DNA from: a bacterium
GTDB taxonomy: Bacteria > Pseudomonadota > Alphaproteobacteria > Rhizobiales > Aestuariivirgaceae
DNA: 64,000 nt
Direction: 5' to 3'
Assembly (NCBI GenBank): GCA_022842165.1
Contig: JALHQC010000003.1
Location: forward strand, 62,001 to 126,000
In this document: positions 24,533 through 33,385 of the stretch, in pieces
Position numbering within the stretch: position 1 is the stretch's first letter
Layout: every line of letters begins with the position of its first letter
Position numbers and translations under genes: made by a program
The notes under the pieces: generated by a model
The model's database searches: none
What the model saw: the letters and a program-made list of their open reading frames with translations, nothing else
What the model was told of the DNA's origin: nothing

Positions 24533-25351
24533 TCAGTAGCTGCTGTTTGCTGGTGATGCGGATGGTGTCTGATGCTCGCCCAGAAGCTTTCGCGTGGTTG
24601 CCAGGCTGGCTTGCGCGGCCGTGGCAAGCAGGCGCACGTCGTTCAGCAGCGTCACCATGTCGAAGCCCCATCCGATGGCCTTTGCAGCATAGGCCGGCTG
24701 GCCGCAGTGAAGACAGGCGCGGATGCCGGCCGCGTGGGATTTCTTCAAAATGGAGAGGATCGCCTCGACCATTTCAGGCTCCTCGCGGTCGAAACCTGTG
24801 GGGTATTTCCGGCCGGTGAGGCCCAGCGTCAGGTCGGCGGGGCCAATATAGACGCCATCAAGGCCTGGTGTCGTCACGATCTCGTCGAGGTTCTTCATGC
24901 CGTTTGCCGTCTCGATCATCGCAAGGCACAGGACTTCGCGGTCAGCGTGCTGGCCATAGTCTGATCCGTGCGCGATAACTGCGCGCGTTGGGCCGAAACT
25001 GCGCTGACCAAGAGGCGGATAGCGCATGTAGGAGACGAGTTGCTCGGCCTCGGCGCGCGAGTTGATCATCGGGCAGATGATCCCTAAGGCGCCTGCATCC
25101 AGCGCCTTCATGATATCGCCAGCGGAGAGCCACGGCACGCGCACCAGGGGCGTGGCGCTGGAGGCCTTGAGTGCCTGAAGCATGGCAGCCATCGCCTCGT
25201 ATCCGAGGAAACCATGCTGCTGATCGACCGTCACCGCGTCATAACCCTGCGCGGCGATGATCTCGGCGGTAAACGCGTTGCCGATCGAGAGCCAGCCATT
25301 GAGGACGGGCTTTCCTTCTGTCCAGAGGCGGCGGACGCCGTTGGGTGTCAT
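24533..25351 (-). CDS. HpcH/HpaI-family aldolase/citrate lyase
   Basis: 272 residues, class II (metal-dependent) pyruvate aldolase family. Metal ligands are expected at Glu in MIETANGMKNLDEI and Asp in YIGPADLTLGLTG. The substrate-binding Arg lies in PLGQRSFGPTRA, and DQQHGFLGYEAM carries the catalytic His. Family members split 2-keto-3-deoxy acids or 4-hydroxy-2-oxo acids into pyruvate plus an aldehyde. Placed between an aldehyde dehydrogenase and a 2-hydroxyacid dehydrogenase, it may feed the aldehyde to the former. It lies 13 nt downstream of the aldehyde dehydrogenase stop on the same strand. Confidence 0.9.
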   Translation of the reverse strand: MTPNGVRRLWTEGKPVLNGWLSIGNAFTAEIIAAQGYDAVTVDQQHGFLGYEAMAAMLQALKASSATPLVRVPWLSAGDIMKALDAGALGIICPMINSRAEAEQLVSYMRYPPLGQRSFGPTRAVIAHGSDYGQHADREVLCLAMIETANGMKNLDEIVTTPGLDGVYIGPADLTLGLTGRKYPTGFDREEPEMVEAILSILKKSHAAGIRACLHCGQPAYAAKAIGWGFDMVTLLNDVRLLATAAQASLATTRKLLGEHQTPSASPANSSY

Positions 25352-25364
25352 ATTGGCTTTCTCC

Positions 25365-26801
25365 TCACACCACGACCTGGGTAAGCTTCACGTTCATGTA
25401 GTCGAGTATGCCTTCGGAACCGCCCTCGCGGCCCATGCCGCTGGCCTTGATGCCGCCGAAGGGAGCTTCGGCCGCCGCGAGCGCATAGGAATTGACGCCG
25501 ACCATGCCGGCTTCGAGCGTCGCTGCAGCCTCGCGCATGCGGGCGGGATCGCGGGTGAAGACATAGGCCGCAAGGCCATGCTCGCTGGCGTTGGCGCGGG
25601 CATAGGCGTCCTCTGGCGATGCAAATCCGCTGATCGCCGCGATCGGGCCGAAGTTCTCTTCCGCCATCGCAAGTGCATCATCGGGAAGCGAGGTGATGAC
25701 AGTCGGCTCGAAGAAGAAGCCCTTGTTCTGTCCCTGCGGCCTGCCGCCACCGGTTTCGATCCGGCTGCCCTTCGCCACGGCATCGGCGATGATCCTCTCC
25801 ATCGCATCGACGCGGCGTTGGTTGATGAGCGGTCCCATCTGCGAGGACTCGTCCAGGCCATGACCCAGCCTCAGGGCCTTGGCGCGGGCGGCAAAGCCCT
25901 CGGTGAACTTCTTCTGCAACGACTCATGCACATAGAAGCGGTCGGCGGTGACGCAGACCTGGCCCGCATTGGCGAATTTCACCGGCACTGACAGGTCCAG
26001 CACGGAATCGACATTGGCGTCCTCGAAGACGATGACCGGCGCATTGCCGCCCAGTTCCATCGATACGCGCTTCATGGTGGCCGCAGAATCACGGACCATC
26101 TGCTGACCGATGGCCGTCGAGCCGGTGAGCGATATCTTGCGCACGGCCTTCGACGCCATGATCGGATCGTAAGTCGTGGCAGTAGGCCCGATGACGAGAT
26201 TGACGACGCCCGGCGGAACGCCTGCCTCCTTCAGGCAGTCGATCAGGATCATGGCGGTGCCGGGCACCTCGCGAGAGGGGCGCACGATGATGGAGCAGCC
26301 GGCGGCAAGCGCGGGCGCGACCTTGCGGGCAATCAGGAAGGCCGGAAAATTCCAGGCGGTAAAGGCAGCGGCGATGCCCACCGGTTCGTGGCTCACCTCG
26401 ACGCGGCCGCCAGGCGCCCGGCTTTCAATGATCCGGCCATAGATGCGGCGGGCTTCTTCTGCGTACCAGCGGAACTGGTCGACCGACAGCCCCCATTCGC
26501 GGCGGGACTGGGCGATCGGCTTGCCGGTTTCAAGCGTGATCCGCCGGGCGGCGTCCTCGGCGCGTGCCTGCATGATGTTCGCCACGGCGTGGAGCATGTC
26601 GGCCCGCGCCCAGGCTTGCGTCTTGGGCCAGAGCTTCAGGCCTTTTTCGGCCGATTCAATCGCCTCCTCGACATCAGCGGCCGAAGCGGCGGGGACCGAA
26701 CCCAACACTTCACCGGTTGCAGGATCGGCCACCTCGATTGTGCCTGCGCCGCCTTCGGCCCGCCATTGCCCGTCGATGAACAGGCCGAATTTCTGGTACA
26801 T
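25365..26801 (-). CDS. NAD(P)-dependent aldehyde dehydrogenase (succinate-semialdehyde dehydrogenase-like)
   Basis: 478 residues. The catalytic set is intact: Asn151 in AWNFP, Glu249 in MELGGNAP and Cys283 in NAGQVCVTADR. The start at 26801 gives MYQKFGLFIDGQW, the usual family beginning; nine more codons upstream lack similarity. The residue normally Lys in the cofactor-binding KP(A/S)E motif is Arg174 here (IIVRPSREVP), a notable substitution that could alter NAD versus NADP binding. It is first in a three-gene run with the aldolase and hydroxyacid dehydrogenase, divergent from an RpiR regulator. Confidence 0.9.
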   Translation of the reverse strand: MYQKFGLFIDGQWRAEGGAGTIEVADPATGEVLGSVPAASAADVEEAIESAEKGLKLWPKTQAWARADMLHAVANIMQARAEDAARRITLETGKPIAQSRREWGLSVDQFRWYAEEARRIYGRIIESRAPGGRVEVSHEPVGIAAAFTAWNFPAFLIARKVAPALAAGCSIIVRPSREVPGTAMILIDCLKEAGVPPGVVNLVIGPTATTYDPIMASKAVRKISLTGSTAIGQQMVRDSAATMKRVSMELGGNAPVIVFEDANVDSVLDLSVPVKFANAGQVCVTADRFYVHESLQKKFTEGFAARAKALRLGHGLDESSQMGPLINQRRVDAMERIIADAVAKGSRIETGGGRPQGQNKGFFFEPTVITSLPDDALAMAEENFGPIAAISGFASPEDAYARANASEHGLAAYVFTRDPARMREAAATLEAGMVGVNSYALAAAEAPFGGIKASGMGREGGSEGILDYMNVKLTQVVV

Positions 26802-26856
26802 GTTTTGCAGGCTCCGGAGGATTTGCAAATTCAGTTGTCGAACAGAATTTGCGGCA

Positions 26857-26869
26857 ATGAAAATTTCAT
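26857..26869. promoter_or_regulatory. Candidate RpiR operator between the aldehyde dehydrogenase and its divergent regulator
   Basis: ATGAAAATTTCAT is a perfect inverted repeat about an A. GAAA/TTTC half-sites are typical for RpiR-type regulators. A second palindrome, ATTTGCAAAT (26821-26830), lies 27 bp away. Either could mediate control of both divergent transcripts. Confidence 0.4.
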
Positions 26870-26976
26870 GTCAAGGTCAGGGTGTCCGGGACTGTCGGCA
26901 GGGCCGGAAAGTTTGTATCGGTTTTGGCGGCGGCGGGCTCCGGTTCCGGCGCCAGACCATCTTCACCAGGTTCAGC

Positions 26977-27936
26977 ATGGCCAAATTGCACGATCCGCCT
27001 TCGAATGCCGTCCCGCAGAACTATGAAGGCATCGTCAACCTGATCACCCGGGAATACCCGGAACTGTCGCCGGGATATCAGCAGATCGCGCGGTTCTTCA
27101 CCCAGAACCCCAATGTGATCGCACTCGAATCGATCAACGCGATCGCCTCGAAATGTGAAGTCCACCCATCGAGTCTCGTCCGTTTTGCCCAAAACATCGG
27201 CTATTCCGGCTTCAAGCAGTTGCAGGGCGTGTTCCAGACCAGGCTGGCAACGGCGGCGCCCGGCTTCCGCGAGCGTATCAGCGCGCTCGAAAGCGAACTT
27301 TCGCGCAATGTCAGCCATGGCAACAAGGGCTTTCTGAAGGATCTCGTGGTGCGCGACATCGCGGCGCTGCAGGGCCTTCTCGAAACGGTTTCGGAAGATT
27401 CATTGGCAGGAGCCGCGAAGCTCCTCACTGCGGCGCAGACGATTTACATCGCGGGCCAGCTCCGCTCCGAGCCGCTGGCGGCGCTGCTCCGCTATCTCCT
27501 CACCATGCTGCACCGGAAAGTCATCCTGCTCGATCCGGCAGGGGGGCTTGCGCAGGAAATGGCGCAGACCATGGGCGAGAAAGACGTGCTGGTGTCGATT
27601 GCCTTCCGGCACTATGCCAAGGAGGTGGTATCGATCACCGAGCATGCCCGCGACAACCATACGCCTGTGATTGCCATCACCGACAGTCAGTTGTCGCCAC
27701 TGGCGAAGGATGCCCGGGTGCTGTTCACGGTGCCTGAGGACGAGTATACATTCTCGCGTTCGCTTGCGGCTCCCATGTGCCTGGTCCAGTGCCTGGCGAC
27801 GGCGACGGCGGGCCTGCTGCAGCCCAATCGCGAGGCCGCACCACGAATTCCCAGCGTCACCGAAATTGCCAGAGACCAGAAGGCACGATTACCAAGGCCA
27901 TCACGACCCATGAAGCGAAAGCCGGTCGAGCAATAG
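26977..27936 (+). CDS. RpiR-family transcriptional regulator (IolR-like)
   Basis: 319 residues: an N-terminal RpiR helix-turn-helix (ARFFTQNP... INAIASKCEVHPSSLVRFAQNIGYSGFKQLQ, about residues 30-80) and a C-terminal SIS sugar-phosphate-sensing domain (TIYIAGQLRSEPLAALLRYLL... DVLVSIAFRHYAKEVVSITEHA). Rhizobial IolR is of this family, and a TTTCC-N6-GGAAA palindrome lies in front of the next gene, iolD. It probably represses iolDE and the divergent aldehyde dehydrogenase operon, responding to a phosphorylated inositol intermediate. The start at 26977 is chosen from the domain boundary; the upstream in-frame extension runs antisense to the dehydrogenase gene. Confidence 0.87.
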   Translation: MAKLHDPPSNAVPQNYEGIVNLITREYPELSPGYQQIARFFTQNPNVIALESINAIASKCEVHPSSLVRFAQNIGYSGFKQLQGVFQTRLATAAPGFRERISALESELSRNVSHGNKGFLKDLVVRDIAALQGLLETVSEDSLAGAAKLLTAAQTIYIAGQLRSEPLAALLRYLLTMLHRKVILLDPAGGLAQEMAQTMGEKDVLVSIAFRHYAKEVVSITEHARDNHTPVIAITDSQLSPLAKDARVLFTVPEDEYTFSRSLAAPMCLVQCLATATAGLLQPNREAAPRIPSVTEIARDQKARLPRPSRPMKRKPVEQ

Positions 27937-27967
27937 AACTTGTTAATACGCACGAACTGCAATAAAA

Positions 27968-27985
27968 GTTTCCGCCACCGGAAAC
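27968..27985. promoter_or_regulatory. IolR-type operator upstream of iolD
   Basis: GTTTCC-GCCACC-GGAAAC is a perfect inverted repeat with 6-nt spacing, ending 22 bp before the iolD ATG. From memory, a palindrome with this architecture (GGAA/TTCC half-sites, 6 nt apart) was reported for Sinorhizobium IolR. It would place repressor binding over the iolD promoter or leader. Confidence 0.6.
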
Positions 27986-28007
27986 GAATGAAATGGGAGG
28001 ATACCGC

Positions 28008-29852
28008 ATGTCGACCATCCGCTTGACGATGGCGCAGGCGCTCGTGCGCTACCTGTGCAACCAGTTCACCATCATCGATGGGAAGCGGGAACCACTGTTT
28101 GCGGGCCTTTTCGGCATCTTCGGACACGGCAATGTCACCTGCCTTTCGGAAGCTTTGGAAGCCGTGCAGGACACGCTTCCAACCTGGCGCGGCCAGAACG
28201 AGCAGTCGATGGCACTCGCCGCCATCGGCTACACCAAGGCCATGCGGCGGCGGCAGATCATGGTCTCGCTGTCCTCAATCGGTCCGGGCGCCCTCAACAT
28301 GGTGACCGCGGCGGGCTGCGCGCATGCCAACCGCCTGCCGGTGCTGTTCCTGGCGGGCGATATCTTCGCCAACCGCCGGCCGGACCCGGTGCTGCAGCAG
28401 GTTGAACATTTCGGCAATCCGACGATCTCGGTGAACGATGCCTTCAAGTCGGTCACGCGCTACTGGGACCGCATCACGCATCCGGAACAGATCATCTCGT
28501 CGCTGCCGCAGGCCGTCGCCACGATGCTCGATCCCGGCGATTGCGGCCCGGCCTTTATTGCGCTGTGCCAGGACACGCAGGAAATTGCCTTCGACTATCC
28601 GGAGGTTTTCTTCGCACCCACCGTCCACACGATCCCTAGGCCGCGCCCGGACCGCGACCGGGTTGCGCAAGCCGTCGAAATGATCAAGTCGGCGAAGCGC
28701 CCGCTCATCATTTCGGGCGGCGGTGTCCGCTATTCGGGGGCCGAAAAAGCCGTTGCCGATTTCGCGTTGAAGCACGGCGTTCCGATGGCCGAGACGATTG
28801 CCGGGAAGGGTGCTGTCACCCATGATCATCCAGCACACGTGGGTCCAATCGGCGTCGTCGGCTCGACGTCCGCCAATGAAATGGCAGGTGCCGCTGACGT
28901 CATCATCGCCATCGGCACCAGGCTTCAGGATTTCACCACCGGTTCGTGGACGGTGTTCGCCCATGAAGCGAAATTCGTGTCGATCAATGCAGCGCGCTAT
29001 GACGCCACCAAGCATCGCGCATTGGCCGTTACAGGCGATGCGCTTGAAACGGTGACGGAACTGGAAGCGGCCTTGGGGAACTGGAAAACCGATGCCTCGT
29101 GGACAAGCAAGGGCAAAACCGCCTTCAAGGGCTGGAACGAGCTGATCGACAAGCACCAGAAGCCGACGAATGATCTTATCCCAACCTATGCGCATGTGGT
29201 GGGCGCCGTGAACAATTGGGCCGGCCCCAACGATACGATGGTAACGGCGTCGGGCGGGCTGCCGGGTGAGACGGCCAAGGGCTGGCGCATCAAGAATCCC
29301 AATACCTATGACCTCGAATTCGGCTTCTCGGCCATGGGCTACGAGATCGCCGGCGGCTGGGGCCACGCCATGGCCAAGAAGGGCGATGGCGAGACCATCG
29401 TGATGGTGGGCGATGGCGCCTATCTCATGATGAACTCCGATATCTATTCAACGGTGCTGACCGGGCACAAGATGATCGTCATCGTCTGCGACAATGGCGG
29501 TTATGCGGTCATCAACCGGCTGCAGAACTTCAAGGGCACGCCATCCTTCAACAACCTCATCAAGGACAGCCGTGTGAAGAAGCCTTTCGCGGTGGATTTC
29601 GCCAAGCATGCGGAATCGATGGGTGCGGCGGCGCGCCACTGCGAAAGCCTTGCCGATCTCGAAGCCGCACTCGCCTGGGCCAAGACGACGGACCGCACCA
29701 CGGTGATCAGCATCGTCACCGATGCCTTCGCCTGGGTGCCAGGCGATGCCGACTGGGACGTGGGCGTGCCGGAAGTCTCCTCGCGGCCCGAAGTGCAGAA
29801 GGCGCGCGAGCACCATGATACGATCCGCAAGAAGCAACGCATCGGAGTCTGA
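28008..29852 (+). CDS. iolD: 3D-(3,5/4)-trihydroxycyclohexane-1,2-dione hydrolase (IolD)
   Basis: 614 residues, thiamine-diphosphate enzyme of the acetolactate-synthase fold. The N-terminal PYR domain begins MAQALVRYLCNQFTII and includes FGIFGHGNVTCLSEAL; the C-terminal PP domain has GDGAYLMMNSDIYSTVLTGHKMIVIVCDN, the Mg/ThDP-binding GDG-N motif. It opens the ring in myo-inositol catabolism to give 5-deoxyglucuronate. GGGAGG lies 7 nt before the ATG at 28008. It is followed by iolE (4-nt gap) and an inositol-dehydrogenase-like gene. iolB and iolC are not in this window. Confidence 0.95.
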   Translation: MSTIRLTMAQALVRYLCNQFTIIDGKREPLFAGLFGIFGHGNVTCLSEALEAVQDTLPTWRGQNEQSMALAAIGYTKAMRRRQIMVSLSSIGPGALNMVTAAGCAHANRLPVLFLAGDIFANRRPDPVLQQVEHFGNPTISVNDAFKSVTRYWDRITHPEQIISSLPQAVATMLDPGDCGPAFIALCQDTQEIAFDYPEVFFAPTVHTIPRPRPDRDRVAQAVEMIKSAKRPLIISGGGVRYSGAEKAVADFALKHGVPMAETIAGKGAVTHDHPAHVGPIGVVGSTSANEMAGAADVIIAIGTRLQDFTTGSWTVFAHEAKFVSINAARYDATKHRALAVTGDALETVTELEAALGNWKTDASWTSKGKTAFKGWNELIDKHQKPTNDLIPTYAHVVGAVNNWAGPNDTMVTASGGLPGETAKGWRIKNPNTYDLEFGFSAMGYEIAGGWGHAMAKKGDGETIVMVGDGAYLMMNSDIYSTVLTGHKMIVIVCDNGGYAVINRLQNFKGTPSFNNLIKDSRVKKPFAVDFAKHAESMGAAARHCESLADLEAALAWAKTTDRTTVISIVTDAFAWVPGDADWDVGVPEVSSRPEVQKAREHHDTIRKKQRIGV

Positions 29853-29856
29853 CACT

Positions 29857-30750
29857 ATGAAAGCCAAACTCGGCATGTCGCCCATCGCCTGGTGGAACGA
29901 CGACCTTCCGCAGCTCTCCGACGACGTGTCGCTCGAAGAATGTCTGCGGCAGTCGCGCTCGGCGGGCTTTACCGGCATGGAGAAGGGCCGCCGCTTTCCT
30001 GAGTCCGCAGCGGAAATGCTTCCCATCCTGAACAAGGCGGATGTCACGCTATGCGGCGGATGGTTCTCGGGCACCATCGTCAACGAGTCGATCGAAGCGA
30101 ACCAGAGGCGCATCCAGCCGATGATCGACCTGTTCAAGGCGGTCTCGGCACCCTGCATCGTCTATGGCGAGGTGGGCCGCTCGATTCAGGGCGACCAGTC
30201 GAAGCCGCTGGCGGCGAAGCCCAAGCTTACCGGCGACGAGATGAAATCCTACGGCCGCCGCATGACCGAGTTCGCCGAATGGGTCGAGGCGCAGGGCGTG
30301 CCGCTGGTCTATCACCATCACATGGCGGCGGTGGTCGAGACCGAGCCCGAGCTCGACAGTTTCATGCATCACTCCGGCATCGCGCTCCTCTTCGATGCGG
30401 GTCACATGGCCTTTGCAGGCGGCGACGTCCTCCGCTGCATCGACAATCATCACGCGCGCATCCGCCATGTCCATACCAAGGATGTGCGGATGGAGGTGAT
30501 CAACAAGCTCGACCGCAGCAAGGAGAGCTTCCTCGATGCCGTGATCAAGGGCGCCTTCACGGTGCCGGGCGACGGTTCGCTCGATTTCGAGGCGATCGTG
30601 AAGAAGTTTGCCGGCTATGGCTATGAAGGCTGGTTCGTGGTCGAGGCCGAGCAGGACCCGAAGAAAGCGCCACCGATGACAATGGCGGAGGTCGGCCACA
30701 AGGAACTGATGCGGGTGATGACGGCGGCTGGATACGAGGTGGTGGCCTGA
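29857..30750 (+). CDS. iolE: myo-inosose-2 dehydratase (IolE)
   Basis: 297 residues with an AP-endonuclease-2/xylose-isomerase-like TIM barrel. The start MSPIAWWNDDLPQLSDD is the family hallmark (compare N-W-x-NDD-(L/M)P). Metal-ligand candidates are Glu in IVYGEVG, Asp and His in LLFDAGHMAF, His in RHVHTKDV and Glu in VVEAEQDP. It dehydrates 2-keto-myo-inositol (inosose) to the diketone used by IolD. GGAG lies about 10 nt upstream of the ATG at 29857. Gene order iolD-iolE-dehydrogenase, with gaps of 4 and 1 nt, indicates one transcript. Confidence 0.93.
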   Translation: MKAKLGMSPIAWWNDDLPQLSDDVSLEECLRQSRSAGFTGMEKGRRFPESAAEMLPILNKADVTLCGGWFSGTIVNESIEANQRRIQPMIDLFKAVSAPCIVYGEVGRSIQGDQSKPLAAKPKLTGDEMKSYGRRMTEFAEWVEAQGVPLVYHHHMAAVVETEPELDSFMHHSGIALLFDAGHMAFAGGDVLRCIDNHHARIRHVHTKDVRMEVINKLDRSKESFLDAVIKGAFTVPGDGSLDFEAIVKKFAGYGYEGWFVVEAEQDPKKAPPMTMAEVGHKELMRVMTAAGYEVVA

Positions 30751-30751
30751 C

Positions 30752-31873
30752 ATGAAGGATATTGGTTACGCCGTCATCGGCACGGGCTTCATGGGCAAGG
30801 CCCATGCCTATGCCTATCATTCTGCTCCTGTCGTGTTTCCGGAAATTCCGCGGGTGCGGCTGGAAGCCGTGGCAGACGTCAACGGCCCGGCGGCGGAAGC
30901 CTTTGCCCGGCAGTATGGCTTCAAACAGTGGCACGACGACTGGCGCAAGCTGCTGGACAATCCGAAGATCGACATCATCTCGGTAACGACGCCCAACATT
31001 CTGCACAAGGAAATGTCGATTGCCGCAGCCAAGGCCGGCAAGCACGTTCACTGCGAGAAGCCGCTGGCGCCGTCGGCTGCTGATGCGGCTGAGATGGTGA
31101 AGGCAGTGGAGGCCTCAGGCGTCAAGTCGCAGGTCGGCTACAATTACATCAAGAACCCGATGCTGAAGCTGGCTCGCGACATGATCGCCGCGGGCGAACT
31201 GGGCGAGATCACGGGGTTTCGCGGAATTCACTCCGAAGATTACATGGCGGACCCCGAAGGGCCCTATGGCTGGCGTCTGGATGCCGTGCACGGGCCTGGC
31301 GTTATCGCCGATCTCGGCTCGCACATCATCGGTATGGCGCGCTTCCTGCTAGGCCCTATCGCCGAGGTGACGGCCGAAATCGAGACGATCGTGAAGAGTC
31401 GACCGGTGTCCGCCGGCTCACCTGAGCGCAAGGACGTGCTGGTCGACGACATCGCACGGATGATGGTGCGCTTTGCGCGCGGCTGCGGCGGCACAATCGA
31501 GGCGAACTGGGTGTCGACGGGCCGCAAGATGCAGCTTGATTTTGAGGTCCATGGGCCGAAGGGCAGCCTCGTGTTCTCGCAGGAGCGCTTCAACGAGCTT
31601 CACTTCTACAAGGCCGGCACCGACCCGCGGACGCAGGGATTCGCGAAAATCGAGGCAGGCCCGCAGCACGCGCCCTACAAGAACTTCTGTATCGCCGGCG
31701 GCCACCAGCTTGGCTTCAACGACCTCAAGACCATCGAGGCGGCGGAGTTCCTTTCCGAGATTGCAGGCGGCCCAAAGGCCGGCCCCGATTTCCGTGAGGC
31801 TTGGGAAATCCAGAAGACGGTCGAGACTGCGGTGCAATCATCGGCGGCGCGAAGCTGGATGAAGATTACCTGA
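30752..31873 (+). CDS. Gfo/Idh/MocA-family oxidoreductase (inositol-dehydrogenase-like)
   Basis: 373 residues. The NAD(P)-binding fold begins AVIGTGFMGKAHAYAY (GxGxxG), the catalytic-lysine motif is CEKPLAPSAADA near residue 105-110, and the substrate-domain block GYNYIKNPML and DLGSHIIGMARFLLG follow. Members oxidise polyol or sugar hydroxyls, and position after iolDE suggests an inositol isomer or a related cyclitol. The gene starts 1 nt after the iolE stop, so it is co-translated. It is longer than typical IolG (about 330) and resembles uncharacterised rhizobial dehydrogenases. The exact substrate is unknown. Confidence 0.85.
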   Translation: MKDIGYAVIGTGFMGKAHAYAYHSAPVVFPEIPRVRLEAVADVNGPAAEAFARQYGFKQWHDDWRKLLDNPKIDIISVTTPNILHKEMSIAAAKAGKHVHCEKPLAPSAADAAEMVKAVEASGVKSQVGYNYIKNPMLKLARDMIAAGELGEITGFRGIHSEDYMADPEGPYGWRLDAVHGPGVIADLGSHIIGMARFLLGPIAEVTAEIETIVKSRPVSAGSPERKDVLVDDIARMMVRFARGCGGTIEANWVSTGRKMQLDFEVHGPKGSLVFSQERFNELHFYKAGTDPRTQGFAKIEAGPQHAPYKNFCIAGGHQLGFNDLKTIEAAEFLSEIAGGPKAGPDFREAWEIQKTVETAVQSSAARSWMKIT

Positions 31874-31955
31874 GGTCCATGCCGCTTGGTGAAGCGGAAC
31901 TGAACTGCCGTCCTGCCGTTGCCGTGCGGTACCGGATATCTCGGAAGGACCGTTC

Positions 31956-32939
31956 ATGTTCCGCCACCTGCCCCTGTTTTTCTGCTTCGTGTTCGGCTGT
32001 GCAGGCGCAATGCCCGCAGCAGCGCAGGAGCTCAGCCTCGAGAGTATCGAGAACGCCGTTCTGAGCGAGAACCCTGATCCTGAGAAGATCGACCCGGCTG
32101 TGGTCAAACTGCAGATCCTGCTCGATCGCTCTCGCTATTCGCCAGGCGTGATCGACGGGCATTTCGGTGACAATCTGTCGAAGGCGATCGCCGCCTTTGA
32201 ACGGGCCAATGGATTCAATGAAGACGGCAAGCCCGACAGAGAGATGTGGGACAAGCTCATATCTGAGCAGAGCACGCCTGCCGTGATGCGCTACGAGATT
32301 TCCACGAAGGATGCCAATGGCGATTTTCTCGCTTCAATCCCGGAAAAGCTCGAGGACATGGCCAAGCTGGAAAAGCTGTCCTTCACATCCCCGCGCGAAT
32401 TGCTGGCCGAGAAGTTTCATATGGATGAGGATCTGCTTCAAGCGCTTAACCCGGGGGCGGATTTCGGCAGGGCAGGCACGGAAATCATCGTTGCCTCGGT
32501 CGGCGAGCGCGACGAACCCAAATCAGTGGCACGCATCGAAGTCAGCAAAGCCACCAACTCTCTTCGCGCCTTCAGGGATGATGGCACCGAGGCCGCGTTC
32601 TATCCTGCGAGCATCGGCAGCACGGGCAACCCCAGCCCGACCGGCACGCATGAGGTGCGGGCCATCGCGCCCGAGCCCGTCTACTACTACAATCCGAAGG
32701 AGCTCGATTTCGCTTCCGTAGAAACGGACAAGGCATTCGAGATTGCTCCGGGGCCTAATAATCCGGTCGGAACGGTATGGATCGACCTGACCGAGAAGGG
32801 CTATGGCATCCATGGCACACCGGAGCCGGCGCTCATCGCGAAGTCCGAGTCGCATGGCTGTGTGCGTCTTGCGAACTGGGATGCCGAAGAACTGTCCCGC
32901 ATGGTGCGGCAGGGAACGATCGTGGAGTTCAGGGACTGA
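31956..32939 (+). CDS. L,D-transpeptidase (YkuD domain) with peptidoglycan-binding domain
   Basis: 327 residues. A signal peptide (MFRHLPLFFCFVFGCAGAMPAAA) precedes a peptidoglycan-binding-like repeat (VKLQILLDRSRYSPGVIDGHFGDNLSKAIAAFERANGF, about 45-85). A LysM-like stretch (SPRELLAEKFHMDEDLLQALNPG) and a YkuD catalytic domain with HGT and the nucleophile motif SHGCVRL (Cys302) follow. It would form 3-3 cross-links in peptidoglycan or attach outer-membrane proteins to it, in the periplasm. It stands alone after the iol genes, with no functional tie to its neighbours. Confidence 0.92.
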   Translation: MFRHLPLFFCFVFGCAGAMPAAAQELSLESIENAVLSENPDPEKIDPAVVKLQILLDRSRYSPGVIDGHFGDNLSKAIAAFERANGFNEDGKPDREMWDKLISEQSTPAVMRYEISTKDANGDFLASIPEKLEDMAKLEKLSFTSPRELLAEKFHMDEDLLQALNPGADFGRAGTEIIVASVGERDEPKSVARIEVSKATNSLRAFRDDGTEAAFYPASIGSTGNPSPTGTHEVRAIAPEPVYYYNPKELDFASVETDKAFEIAPGPNNPVGTVWIDLTEKGYGIHGTPEPALIAKSESHGCVRLANWDAEELSRMVRQGTIVEFRD

Positions 32940-33254
32940 CCAGCTGGTTTTTCGGCGTTTTCCAACGGAATTCCGCCAGATGAGCGTGGGCTCAAGTATG
33001 ATTTGCTTCTGAGGCATTCTGCCATTGATGAGACTGTCGGGCATCAGCCGCGCGGCCTGCCGCCCATTTCGGTGAGCGGCTGCGCAACCGCCGTAATGGC
33101 AGGCCGGAAGAATCTCATCCAGCCGAGGTCGCCGAATGCAATCAGAGCGAACAGGGCAGGCCAATGACGCCTGCCTCCGTCACGTCCTCGTCCGTCGCTG
33201 CCTTGCCGATTTCATCGTAGCAGCGGAGATCAGCCTGCTATCCGATCCAATTCC

Positions 33255-33266
33255 CAAAGCGCTTTG
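33255..33266. promoter_or_regulatory. LacI-family operator (thu site 1)
   Basis: CAAAGCGCTTTG palindrome (core AAAGCGCTTT at 33256-33265), identical over 12 bp to agl operator O1 at 17276-17287. Confidence 0.7.
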
Positions 33267-33375
33267 ATTTCAATGAAGATGCGTGTTTTCAAGGGTGCAA
33301 TTATCATCGCGGGAAAAGCCAAAATCAACGTGAAATTGACCTGTTTTCGTTTGCGGTTGCGAAGGGGCTTTATCC

Positions 33376-33385
33376 AAAGCGATTT
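33376..33385. promoter_or_regulatory. LacI-family operator (thu site 2)
   Basis: AAAGCGATTT, one mismatch from AAAGCGCTTT, centred exactly 120 bp from site 1, 58 bp before the thuA-like ATG. It overlaps a possible -35 hexamer (TTGAAA at 33384), as expected for a repressor site. Confidence 0.6.

Noticed and set aside
32523-33164. 213-codon minus-strand frame near the L,D-transpeptidase end
   Set aside because: It is antisense to the transpeptidase over much of its length and has no recognisable family.
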